DNA of 64,000 nucleotides from positions 39,670,464 to 39,734,463 of the forward strand of contig CM035162.1 in assembly GCA_020205615.1 (NCBI GenBank). The letters are read 5' to 3'. Below, piece by piece: positions 19,759 through 30,351 of this stretch (positions are counted from its first letter, which is position 1; every line of letters starts with the position of its first letter). This stretch comes from Panax quinquefolius. Lineage: Eukaryota > Streptophyta > Magnoliopsida > Apiales > Araliaceae. The position numbers were made by a program, and so were the translations under genes. The notes beneath the pieces are model-generated. The model was given only the letters and a program-made list of their open reading frames with translations, was not told where the DNA came from and did no database searches.

Positions 19759-22423
19759 TTTAAGACCTCACTTTTATAAATAAAGATGAATTTTTTCTAT
19801 AAATATTATTTTTGAATATTATGGAATAAATTTGATATAATGTTATAGTTAGGGTAATATTTATAAATTTTGCAAAGTATGCAAGTTGTTATAAAATATT
19901 CGTTTGGTCTGGGAATATTCTTTTGTTAGGAATATTCGCATAATGGCTCAATCATTGGTGGACCCCACAATGTAATTATTGTCGGATTGATCGAAAAACG
20001 ACAAAAAACATTTTATAAAAATAACTACGGAGGTGTTACCGTTAAAACTGCTGAACTACCCGGTGGTAAAAGTACGATGAATACGCCAGTTCGCATAAGA
20101 AGCACACAGTATTGATTATTGATGCTTACGTGAGAAGTCACTCAAATATGCTCAATTATTACTACAATATTTACCGCTTCATATCTCTTATATTATTGAT
20201 TCAATTATTGTCACAAGATCATCTCAGATAATATGTTATAGTATTAAATCAATAATTGAGACGACAAGTTATAAATGATTAATAATTGTTGAAAGATTAA
20301 ATATGTGTTGATGAAAAAAAATGATTTGTGGTAAGTTTGATTATTTTATGGGGGCTCATATGTCATCATCTAAGAGTCTCTTCACAATAGTAATTACCTT
20401 CACAATAGTAATTACCCTTGTGAATAGTATTTACCTTCGTCAATAGTAATTACCTTCACAATAGTAATTACCCTTATGAATAGTATTTACCTTCACAATA
20501 GTATTTACCTTCGTTAATAGTAATTACCTTTACCGTACGTCGAACCACTTGTCGTTTCACATTACAAAGCGCCGAACCACTTGTCGCTTCACATTACAAA
20601 GCGCCAAAACCACTTTTCTTTTCACATCATTAGTCGTCAAGCCACTTGCCTTTTCACACTAAGGCGGTGCTAAGCTAGAAATCTTCTATAAATAGAGGCC
20701 TAGGGCTTCATTATTTTTCACGAATTCATTCAAGCTATAGAGAGAGAAAGTATAGAGAGAATAAGAGAAAGAAGAAGAGTATTTTGTTACTACACTTTTT
20801 GCAGATTCAATCTCCTACCAAATGTAAGGGTGTTATTCTTTCTTATTCATGAAGAGAACTGTTGTTATTCCATTGCTTATTATTCTCGCTTGGAATAACT
20901 CAGATATAAGTGGTTTACCCTATACTTGGTGACATTCTTCTATTATTCTCATTGGAACATCCTTGCATGTGTTTTTACACCTTTGACTGGTTCCGCTCTT
21001 TATTATTATTCTGTTGAAACATCCTGTCAAGGCATGTGTTTTACACCTACTGGTTCCGCTCTTTATTATTATTCTCATTGGAACATCCGTCTGCATGTGT
21101 TTTACACCCAGGACTGGTTTCGCTCTTTATTATTCTCGCTGGAACATCCTGCATGCATGTTTTTACATCGGACTCGGTTCCGCTCTTTATTATTCTGTTG
21201 GAATATCCTATCTCGTGTGTTTTACACCGGATCCGGTTCCATCTTTATTATTCTCGTTGGAACATCCTCGCCGGTGTAATTTCACCTCGACTTCGGTTCC
21301 GTTTCTTTATTATTACATTGGAATAACTCGTCATGCATGCGGTCTATCGCATGCATGGTGATTTCTTTTGTTATTCCATTCTTTATTATACCCAATTGGT
21401 TAAAACTTTGACTTCTATACTCCATGAAATTAGTGGAATATCCTTGATATTTGCGTTTCATCCAAAGATCTTTTCATGAAAATATTCTTCCGATCATTCT
21501 TGAATTTTACTCTACAAAACAAAGATCATGTTGATAATTTGGACGTTAATAATTCCCGGATAAAATAATTCTTGAACTTGTTTTATTGAATTCTTATATC
21601 ATTGTCATCATCCTCATGTTTATATTTTTTAAAGTCATCTGGCTTCTGAGTAGTGCATAGATGGACTTGGTATGATTATGACCAGAGACTATTCTGTAAT
21701 CATGACCGTAATGTTACAAATGATGTGGTAAAAATCCTCGAAGGGTCAGAGTGCATTGATGGACGCTTGTTGGCATGATCATGACCATTAATGAATACAC
21801 AAATATTCTCGGCCCGTAGTGCATGAATAATTGTGGTCGTGATACTAAAGAATATCCTCGGCCAGAAAAGTGGGGTGATTCGATGATGTGGAATATTTAT
21901 TAAAGTCGAGTCTCAAATATATAATAGTGATGAAAAACCTTTAAAACCTAAAAGATAGTAGACTTTATTTTCTACTTGACTCTTTTAATGGATCATATTC
22001 ACCGCAGCTTAAACCGGTTGCCTATTGTATTTTATCGCTTAACATTGTTGAATACTATTGATAATTTATTCGCATTATCTTAGTCATAATATTTCTTCTT
22101 TGGGCTAGTTGAGCTCACCCTTTCTTTCACCGTTTTCTCTTCGTGAAATGAGAATATAAATGGGACGAGTCTGGGAAACGAGTGATGGTCCCAAGATAGC
22201 ATTAGTAGTCCTCACTATTCTATGAAATAGTGTGATAATAATTGTAATGAGGACTCCTTTTTGAGTTTGTATAATATCTAGTAGATTTATATTTGTATTT
22301 AAACTCACGCTTTATGTCGTATTGTATACCTGACGCTTATGTTAGTAAGTTGTATTTAAATTCTGTACCATGTAAGTGGCGACCCAAGATGGGTGATGTA
22401 TACCTAATTTTGGGGGCGTCACA
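19759..22423 (+). repeat. RLG-B 3' LTR
   Basis: It matches the 5' LTR along its length, including the three tandem arrays, and ends GGGGGCGTCACA followed by TTATC. Differences from the 5' LTR are mainly small indels at CAG/CTG sites and unit-number changes in the arrays. Confidence 0.9.
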
Positions 22424-22428
22424 TTATC
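22424..22428 (+). repeat. Target-site duplication of RLG-B, right
   Basis: TTATC follows the LTR end GTCACA and matches 12256-12260. A1 LTR sequence (AATGTGTTGAATTC) resumes right after. Confidence 0.9.
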
Positions 22429-22839
22429 AATGTGTTGAATTCAGATGTCTAGAGGTGGGCTAAGGAAAATTATATAAATATATTATTATTTTATTAAATT
22501 TTTTGCTTTGGTGTTCTAAGCATTTTCCTATAAATTGGGTGCTTAGGTTAGAATTGAAAATCACACCAGAAACTGAAGTTTTCTCTCTATTTCTCTCTCG
22601 ATATATTGAGAGTATTTTTGTGAGTATTTTAGTACTTTGAGTATTGCTATACGGTGTAAAGATAGTGTATTAATAATTGTAATGAGGACTTATTTGAGTG
22701 TGGTTATTGTCTAGATGACAATATTTATATTTAAACTCACAGTTTTTATGTTGTATTAATAAAGTTGTAGTTGTTTCTGTACCATGTATTTTGATGACTC
22801 CGAATGGGTGTTGTATACCTATTTTGGGGCTGCGTCACA
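22429..22839 (+). repeat. RLG-A1 3' LTR, second part with deletion
   Basis: The LTR continues from AATGTGTTGAATTC to TTGCTATACGGTG near 22657. It then jumps to AAAGATAGTGTATTAATAAT, skipping about 1.1 kb present in the 5' LTR (roughly 5842-6937). It ends GCGTCACA and is followed by a primer site, not host DNA, so it also serves as the 5' LTR of the next internal segment. Confidence 0.85.
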
Positions 22840-23006
22840 ATTAGTATCGAGCTTAGGGATATGATCTCCATGGAGATCGGGAATAGAACTAGGAAGGAGA
22901 GAGTAAATCCTTTCGCTAGTGTGTCCTACCTAAGCTTATTTGTTGGTCTGATTATAATATAGGGGTATTATGTGATTTATTAATTTGTTAAATTAACCCT
23001 TGTTTT

Positions 23007-23650
23007 ATGGCGGTGTTTGAGAATGTCGATCAAAATGTTAACGATGAGAGTGAATGAGACCAGTGGAGACACCTCTAATCATCAACCAGTGTTAATGTGA
23101 TTAGAGATATCCATGTGGTGATTGAGAATTAAAAGTTGCACTCAAGCTAGTCATAAAGGTAGCGGTGAGAGAGTGAGGCGGAAGAGGAAGAAGAGGAACC
23201 CGAGGAGAATTTATTAGAAGAATTTTATGATCGAAATTTAGAATTATAAAATCGTATTCATGAGTTAAGAAGCGGTGAAAGAAGAATCCAAGCGATGTCG
23301 TGGAGCAAAGAGAGATGCAACAATTCTAAATTGTGTTACCCGGTGTGCGATGCTTGAACAGAAGCACTCTTTGGCAGAGTATAAGATATTAGAGCTGGAA
23401 TTTGAGAATGCTATGATCAAAGTTCTGATGAAAGAAGAAGCAACCAAACGAATGAGAATGTAGGATGCATGGGTAAAAGCTACACGGCACATTGATATTG
23501 TAGAAAAAGACGTCCGATCCAATAAGGCCAAAATAGATGAAATGGATTTCGCTTTTTGGACAACAATTGGGAGAATCCAACATCGAGTTCGAAATTACCC
23601 TATGCAGAGCGGTCAACCCCAATTCGATATGGATCGAGAGTAATGATTGA
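23007..23650 (+). pseudogene. Coiled-coil ORF, second copy
   Basis: This is the same gag-position protein as at 7306, here with CAG rather than TAG at the early stop. Frame by frame it reads VIRDIHVVIE, an acidic run of Glu, NLLEEFYDRNLEF, then AKRDATILNCVTRCAMLEQK and SLAEYKILELEFENAMIKVL. It continues through KATRHIDIVEKDV and ends near MDRE. It is rich in Glu, Lys and Leu at heptad spacing, so a coiled coil is predicted. It has no zinc knuckle. Because both copies keep the same sense, the ORF was probably coding before breakage. Function is unknown. Confidence 0.6.
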
Positions 23651-23779
23651 AATCATGGATCGAGAATTGACGAAGCAATGACGGTGGAATGTACTCTATA
23701 ACAAAGTTAAGTCCAGTTGGGATTGGTGGCACCAGAAGCGGAATCTGAACAAGTCAAAGTCAATCGGTTCTCGGAAGAA

Positions 23780-24197
23780 GCGTTTGTCGTGGTACGCCCA
23801 AAACGCGAGGAACTTGAACGAAGGTATCACGGGTTAGTTAATTATAAATTCTTGCGAAGTTTATACCTTATTAGATACCGATTCTACCCATTCATTTATT
23901 TCTCCTACTTGTGCTCAACGTTTAAACTTGACTCCGGAGAAATTAGACTTTGATTTATCTGTGGAGACTTCGTTAGGAAAAACTTTCATCACATCCACTG
24001 TTTATAAATCTTGTTTGATCCAAGTTGGCACCATCACATTACCTGTTGACCTTATTTCTTTAAAGATACTTGCTTTTGATGTGATTTTAAGGATTGATTG
24101 GTTAACTACTCATCATGCAAAATTGATTGCTTTTGTAAGGTTGTTAGTTTTCATATTCCTAAGAAACATGTTATTCGAATTTAAGCAACCAAACCGC
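23780..24197 (+). pseudogene. Protease fragment of the second A-type copy
   Basis: It matches 8040-8460: a TLLDTDSTHSFIS-equivalent at about 23865-23900, then an open stretch EKLDFDLSVETSLGKTF to LRIDWLTTHHAK. The element is cut off after NMLFEFKQPN. The D-T-D in place of D-T-G is shared with A1, which argues it is a real family feature or an older mutation. Confidence 0.75.
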
Positions 24198-25445
24198 AGA
24201 ATACTTTTCTTCTTTCTCTCTATAGTTTCTCTCTTTAGAGTTTTAGTGAATTTATAAGAAATAATGAAGGAATGAGCTTCTATTTATAGGAGAATGGACT
24301 GAATAGTAACTAATTCATGAACGGTCCAGATTGATTTACTTTTAAACGGATGTTCCATATTGGTTTACTATTAAAACTTAAAGCAACGGTCCATACTGAT
24401 TTACTATTAAATCTTTAAACCAGCGATCCATATTGATTCACTATTATAACTTTCCACCAGCGGTCCATATTTATTTACTATTATATCTTCAACCAACGGT
24501 CTGAAAAATTAGCACATCTCCTCATGGAATAATATTGTACCCAAAAATGATTTGGACCGAAAAGAAATATATCTTACGGGTGAATAGTACCCCGTGAATA
24601 GTAACTCGTGAATAGTACTCCGACACAAAAAGTGCCCCGAATACCCGATTGGTCAATATAACCTCCAAACATCAATTATTATCGAAATAAATGTCGATTC
24701 CACTAACACAAATAATTTCAACACAATGGAACTATAAAATTCATCTATAATCAACACGAACTTATTCATCATTAATATTATAATTCACAATATTTAACAA
24801 CCAGGTCGTTTCCAGGAAAGAGGGGGCTTTCCGATAAGGATTTCTCCTTATTGGCGCGCAATTAGGTGACCAAACCTCTCCTTGACAGAACTTCTAGACA
24901 TTGTCAATATTGCAAATAATAATATGAATAACTTTCTCGTCTCAATTATTGATTTAATAATATATCATATTATGCGAGATGATCTTTGTGCAATAATTGA
25001 ATCAATAATATGAGAGATATGATGCGTGAATTATCGTAGCAATAATTGAGTATAACTAAGTGACTTCTCACGTAAGCATCAATAATCAATACCGGTACTA
25101 CGCTCTTATGCCAGACCCTCGCATATTCTTACTTTTACTACTGGTAGTTCAACAGCTTTAATCGGTAAATACTTTCGCCGTTATTTTTATAAAAATATTT
25201 TTGTCGTTTTCTCAATCCGACAATAATTCTATTGTGGGGTCCACCAATGATTGTACCATCGTACAGATATTCCCCGACAAAAAGAATATTCCCCGACCAA
25301 TCGAATATTATACAACAACTTGCATACTTTGTAAAATTTATAAATATAACCCACAACTATAACATTATATCAAATCCACACCATAATATTTAAAAAAATA
25401 TTTCGAAAAATTTAAATCTTTATTCATAAAATTCGGGGTCTCACA
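24198..25445 (-). repeat. Reverse mosaic LTR remnant
   Basis: It begins with a reverse LTR promoter zone (CTTCTTTCTCTCTATAG, TTCTATTTATAGGAG) comparable to B2 near 45185-45295, and ends GGGGTCTCACA. The middle (24852-25020) is A-like and the end (25130-25445) is B-like, as at 3116-3691. With 3692-4369 it may be one LTR split by RLG-A1, with about 770 bp lost. Confidence 0.65.
24317..24500 (+). repeat. About 39-bp tandem repeat in LTR remnant
   Basis: Five imperfect units based on GGTCCATATTGATTTACTAT followed by TAAA(C)TTTAAACCAGC occupy the place where B-type LTRs hold their own arrays. They are found only here in the window. Confidence 0.7.
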
Positions 25446-25477
25446 GCCTCCATCAACGTTGACCGAATTTACATATG

Positions 25478-26154
25478 TAGGGGTGTAAACGAGTCGAATC
25501 TCAGCGAACACCTTCATGTTCAGATTCGATTCGACTCAAAAAAATTGAGCTCGAATTCGATAAGGGATTTATATTTTTACGCCAGATTCGACTCGAATCA
25601 TTACTCGGAACTACTGGGCTCGTAAGTACTCGACTCATTTACAAAGCGAGTTACTCATGAGCATTCAAATCGAGTTTCGAATATAAACTATTTCACTTAA
25701 AACTAAACCACTACATACTAAATTGGTTACTTAACTAATATTTATCTATAAAACTTTTTCACTTTTATTTATGTATTGAAATTATAAAGAATGTAATATA
25801 CATTAACATTCAATTAATTGATTTATTCAAGTACAAGTTTTAATTTTATACTACACTTTATAAATTATAAAGATTGATACAAATATCACATATTTAGCTT
25901 ACTATCATGGATCAAACCAATATTCGAATATGATCCATCGAGCAGGTATCAAGTATGGTTCGAGAAAAAATAAAATACTCAAACCCTAATATGAGCGAAC
26001 ACGGGTATGCTCGAATTCGACTCGTGTATCATTAAACAGAAAACGAGTATGGATCATATTCGACTCGGATCAACTTTGAATTCAAGCTTTGGATCATATT
26101 TTCGAGTCGATCTCGAGTCGAGTACCGAATTACTCTGCTCGGCTTACACCCCTA
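25478..26154. mobile_element. hAT-like non-autonomous element (677 bp)
   Basis: The ends are TAGGGGTGTAA and TTACACCCCTA, an 11-bp terminal inverted repeat. They are flanked by perfect 8-bp duplications TACATATG at 25470-25477 and 26155-26162. An 8-bp duplication with a TAGGGGTGTAA-type end is characteristic of the hAT superfamily. The interior is AT-rich with many GACTCGA and CGAGTCG motifs and no transposase. Confidence 0.88.
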
Positions 26155-26837
26155 TACATATGTTAAGTACTTGTGCCTTTGACCAAAAGAAATATGGCGA
26201 AAAATAAATAAAGGTGGGGTGGGAGTTAAAGGCTTAAAAGATTTATTTAGCATGTGAGCATTTAATACAAAAGATAGTCAAAATTTCTTATGGGCTAACA
26301 CTTTCTTACTGGGGTCAATTACATATTCTATTACATTTTTTAAAATAATTACAACAATAGTGCACTCATAAAATATTTACACAATTAATACACTTTCCAT
26401 ATTATTACTGTCAATAGGCATTTTTGACTGAGCAATCCGTATGAGTTGCTTCATCAGAACCATCTATTTCAAACAAACAAATACCAGCTGTTGATTTTTT
26501 TAAAAGACCATTATGCCCCAAGTTTGAAAATCCTATAAATAGGAAGTTTTTCTTCATACTAAAATTGTCAATTCAGAAACAAAGAAAAATTTATACTCTC
26601 CTTACCTACGTACCTCTCTCTAAAAAGCTTTCTCTCTTCTACTCAAAAGTTATGATCATTTGAAGAAGAAAAAATTGGTTAAAATATTTGAGATAAGTTA
26701 TTTGATTGATTTAATTGAATTATCTCTTACTTGTTTACATTTATAGATTTACAAATTTAAATTTTTATACGCAATTATATATATTTATATTTTATCTATT
26801 TATTAATAAAAAGTTAGTACTTATACACCGAGGCTAT

Positions 26838-27170
26838 AACGGAGATATTCCTCTTAAGTGATGGAATTAGCTGAATGAGTGTTCAAAGTCCTAGGTGACC
26901 TTTTATTGATATTATTTATATAAATATCTTAAAATAGATCAACTTTTGATCATCAAAACAACCCCGAGATATTCCTCTTGAGTGAGTGAATTATCTGAAC
27001 CGTATTTGAACTTCTAAGTGATCTATTGAAAAATATTTATATAAATATTAATTGTGAAACTATAAATTTGGTCAGTTTAGATACTAATACAATTTAGATT
27101 TATTCCTTTTGAGCGAATGATAAAATGAATTATCCAAGCAGTCTTTAAAATCCTAAGTGGCCATATTTAT
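26838..27170 (+). repeat. Three diverged ~125-bp repeats
   Basis: GAGATATTCCTCTTAAGTGA (26842), GAGATATTCCTCTTGAGTGA (26967) and TTTATTCCTTTTGAGCGA (27099) each lead into GAATTA(T/G)C, a GTxTTxxAAxTxCTAAGTG segment and ATATTTATATAAATAT. The period is about 125-135 bp. Confidence 0.6.
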
Positions 27171-27659
27171 AAATATTCACATAATAGATAAAATATGTTA
27201 TTATATTTTTTTTGAGTTAAACAAATATATTTGTTATATTAAGTAGTGCTTAACTAATTTATTCATTATACTTGATAACTGTTAATCGCAAGTATTTGAA
27301 CATAAATTCATTAATAAAATACTTGTTGCATAATATCCTAAATTAAAGTTATACTTTTAAATCCAAACACACTCTTTATTATGAAGTATAAATATTTTTT
27401 ATAAACTTGCATTAAACTATATATCTACTTATATAGAAGTATTTTTTTGACTTACACTTTAACTAATATATCTCGCTTAATCAAAAGTATATTTACACAA
27501 ATATAAAAGTTGTAAACTTTTATAACCGAACATAATTTATATGTGCTTAAACAAAAGCACATTTCACATATATAAAGGTCATTGAACCTCTATATAATTA
27601 TTTGATCTTTAATTTGATCTCGCTTATTTAAAAAGCATCAAATATAAAAGTTACTTTAA

Positions 27660-27661
<2 letters not shown>

Positions 27662-27742
<81 letters not shown>
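27662..27742. repeat. (TA)n(TG)n microsatellite
   Basis: About 39 bp of AT dinucleotides run directly into about 42 bp of GT dinucleotides. It is a compound perfect microsatellite of the kind used as a length-variable marker. Confidence 0.95.
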
Positions 27743-27745
<3 letters not shown>

Positions 27746-28597
27746 AAATTTTATCTCGCTTATCTTAGAAGCATTTTTCTGTGAAAATTTTTGTAAAAAG
27801 GAAAAATATAGAGTTAGTATATTTTATGTACCTGTGAGAAAAATGAATAATTTTTTACCAAGACCAGAGTCTTAGAGTTAGTGTATTTTGTGTGGTTGAA
27901 TTTTTAATTGTCTTGCATCTTTATTTTAACACTGCAAATTAATTAACTAAAAAAATTCAAAAAGACCTAAGATAAAATTTTATTTTGTAATAATCTATTC
28001 AACCCTCCTTCTAGATTATTATTAGACTTTTAATGACAATATAATCTCAAACTACCTTTGTTGTCGGAAATCTGATAAAATTTTCTATCAATTTTGGGCC
28101 TATTGAATTAATCAGCCATACCTTCACCAGTGCATTCTCAGTTCTCCATTTTTTGAAATCAGGATTTGTATAACAAAGCAAAAAAATTAGACTAGGCAAA
28201 ATAATTCTAATAGATAGACATTATTAAATCATATTATTTCTTATATTTATATATGCAAGTGTAAAATAATAAAAGTGTAGTTTAAAAATAAAAAAATCCC
28301 TTCCATTCCCTATTTCTAAACTCACAAACAAGAAAAAAATTTAATTAAAATCTCATTTCATCCATTCCTTTCTAAAACAAACATGACAAAAAAAAACTAC
28401 AATCGCTTTCCATCCTTTTCCCTCCAATACTTTCTATTTCCCTTTCCATCCCATCCCTCCTATATTTTCTCATCCCATCCCTCCAAACTAACAAACACAA
28501 TATTAAAAGTATAAATTCTCGCAAACGCAACAATAAAGGTAGAAATTATTTTGTTCTAAAAATTATGAGATAAAGTATATAAAGTGAAAGGTAAATA

Positions 28598-29008
28598 CTC
28601 CCTCCGTCTCATAGTTATAGGCTGATTTTTTTTGGCACATAGTTTGAGAAAATCAATTTAAGTGACAATTTTTAACATAAAATTTCCACATATACCCCTT
28701 CATATAGAATTAATGAATAAGTTAATTACTCCTTACTTATCACACTGGAACTCTCAACTTCATTGATTGACGTGTTAAAGTCCATAACCATAGAACTTTA
28801 ACTAAAGAGAATATAACAACATTAAATGTGGTGATAAAAATAATGACATTGAATGTTGTTTCTTCAAAAAAAAAGTAATGGTTGAATATTTATTATAAGG
28901 GCATAAAAGTAAAACAATGAACCAACTAAATTTTATAAATAGTAAGTAGCCTATATATTGGGACATCTCAAAATAGAAAATCGGCCTATAACTATGGGAC
29001 GGAGGGAG
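28598..29008. mobile_element. Stowaway MITE (411 bp)
   Basis: The terminal inverted repeats are CTCCCTCCGTC(T/C)CATAG and their complement, extending about 28 bp (…TTATAGGC(T/C)GATTTT). TA duplications sit at both ends (28596-28597 and 29009-29010). These are Tc1/mariner-type Stowaway features. No coding capacity. Confidence 0.93.
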
Positions 29009-29010
29009 TA

Positions 29011-29176
29011 TATCATTTAGTGAGGTCTATTAGTATAAAAAAATAAAAAAAATTATATAATCTTGTGGGACCACTAAATATAAATTTAAAACATTTTTAC
29101 TCATTTTCCTATACTTTTACTTTTCTTAATATGTGTATAAATTGTACTTTGTTTATCCTTTTAGGAACGGAGGGAG
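29011..29176. mobile_element. Truncated Stowaway MITE
   Basis: It ends TTTAGGAACGGAGGGAG next to TA, a Stowaway right end. The matching left end is missing, apparently removed where the preceding MITE lies. The left limit is approximate. Confidence 0.55.
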
Positions 29177-29274
29177 TATATGTTTTTAGTAAGTAAGTAT
29201 TTTTTTTCTCCTTTATTGTGGGATTTTATTTTCTCTTTATTTTGATATTTGTAAAAACCAAATAAAGTTATATA

Positions 29275-29798
29275 CTCCTCTCGATCTAAATTATAAGATC
29301 ATTATTAACTTTTAAAAGTTAAAATAAGACATTTTCAAATTTAAAATTGAAATGTTTCATTAAAAATATGAAACAATAAATAGTAGTCCCTCCATCCAAT
29401 TTTAGTTGTCCTAGTTTAAAAGTACACACTTGCTAAGAATTTTTTTTATCTCCAAACTACCCATCTTAGTTACTCTATTATCATCTTTTTTATTTTATTT
29501 AATCTTCCAACTCTTTATCTGAACAATATAATAGATGAGAAAGAGTGGAGAGAAAATGAGCGTGGTTGTGATTCCGATAAGGTCAAAAATAATATTAAAA
29601 AGGAAATAGGACAAATAGATTTAGCAAAATCAAAAAAAAAAATTAAGACAAATAAACTTGAACCGAGGGACTACGTTTTAAATGATTTATAATACTTATC
29701 ATTGTATTATCGATTAAAATTAAAGAAAATCATGTCAATTTTGATTTTGAAAATATTTGATTTTAAAAAGTTAATAATCATCTTACAATTTGAAACTA
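29275..29798. mobile_element. Stowaway-like MITE carrying an inner MITE
   Basis: The left arm (CTCCTCTCGATCTAAATTAT onward) is inverted at about 29765-29798 (AAGTTAATAATCATCTTACA and on). The outermost bases on the right have decayed. A second MITE sits inside at 29386-29671. Confidence 0.7.
29386..29671. mobile_element. Inner Stowaway MITE (286 bp)
   Basis: The ends GTCCCTCC and GAGGGAC are flanked by TA on both sides. CAATTTTAGTTGTCCTAGTTT near the left is roughly inverted near the right (AAGACAAATAAACTTG). It inserted into the outer MITE and is therefore younger. Confidence 0.75.
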
Positions 29799-29833
29799 AA
29801 TAAATATATTTTAATCTAAAATGCTCCCCCACT

Positions 29834-29907
29834 GTCTGGGAGTGTAGTCGGTTATCATGCCAGTCTCACAAACTAGAGGTCCCCAGTTCGAACCCAGTCT
29901 CCAGACA
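29834..29907 (+). pseudogene. tRNA-Val(CAC) pseudogene
   Basis: The 5' TGTCTGG (from 29833) pairs with 3' CCAGACA. The anticodon loop CTCACAA gives anticodon CAC between stems CCAGT/ACTAG, and the B-box reads AGTTCGAACCC. TTTT follows directly, as for pol III. The T-stem is broken: an expected CCCGG/CCGGG reads CCCAG/CCAGT, as if CpG sites had mutated, and one base is missing near position 8. It is either a dead tRNA gene or a tRNA-derived SINE head; no clear SINE body follows. Confidence 0.7.
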
Positions 29908-30227
29908 TTTTCCTTATTAATGTTTCCCACAAGTAATTTTTTCTGGCAGCCTAATGCACAAAGATCTGTTGAAAAAAATTGAGTCACATATTTGCAGTAT
30001 CAATTCTATATAATGAAATAATGAAATCCTTTAAACTTAAGAAATCAAATTTTAAGAGAAACAGAATAATGTGGTTACATTCAGTAACTATACTTTCTAA
30101 ACCATAATATTACAGTACTGTTAATCAGGGTCAACACCATAAGGGACTAATAACCAGCAATTAAAATACTACCTCAATCTGCACTTGAAGTTCTAAAATA
30201 AAGCTCTCACAATGTCGCTATATCAAG

Positions 30228-30351
30228 ATTCCAGAAATCTTCTTGAATAACTTCAAAACATCAACCAAATAATAGCATGCGTCGAGTTCTTTAAAACATC
30301 ATTCCAGAAATCTTCTTGAATAACTTCAAAACATCAACCAAATAATAGCAT
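30228..30351. repeat. 73-bp tandem duplication
   Basis: ATTCCAGAAATCTTCTTGAA and the following 31 bases are repeated exactly 73 bp apart (30228 and 30301). Only the tails differ. It lies about 470 bp beyond the stop codon of the phosphatase gene, in its 3' flank. Confidence 0.9.

Larger units (their letters stand above)
12261..22423 (+). mobile_element. Complete Ty3/gypsy element RLG-B
   Basis: A 10.16-kb element has two LTRs of nearly equal length (2680 and 2665 bp), a primer site, gag, protease, RT, RNase H, integrase, chromodomain-like tail and polypurine tract, all in one direction. It is flanked by TTATC duplications inside the A1 3' LTR. The uninterrupted version of the target (GTGTTATCAATGTGTTGAAT) is present at about 36991-37010. 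The near-identity of the LTRs suggests recent insertion. The coding part is riddled with frame breaks that track CAG/CTG positions. Confidence 0.92.
22840..24197 (+). mobile_element. Second partial A-type internal region
   Basis: ATTAGTATCGAGCTTAGGG (primer site, CAGA read as CGA) begins a near copy of 7118-8460: leader, coiled-coil ORF and protease. It stops in the protease at about 24197, where reverse LTR sequence starts abruptly. It represents a second element sharing an LTR with A1, created by recombination and truncated by deletion. Confidence 0.8.
26163..28595. other. AT-rich intergenic DNA, possible old LTR
   Basis: No gene is supported. A TATA-like CCTATAAATAGGAAG at about 26531 is followed by a pyrimidine-rich leader. 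Near 28003 CAACCCTCCTTCTAG resembles the start of an LTR retrotransposon leader, so a decayed LTR may span part of this. Three related blocks (next entry) and a microsatellite are the only clear structures. Confidence 0.4.

Noticed and set aside
12261..22423. Repeat-induced C-to-T mutation as the cause of CAG/CTG loss
   Set aside because: It would give TAG, TTG or CTA. One such case is seen (TAG at 7369 for CAG), but most differences between copies are CGT, CG, CCG, ACG or indels.
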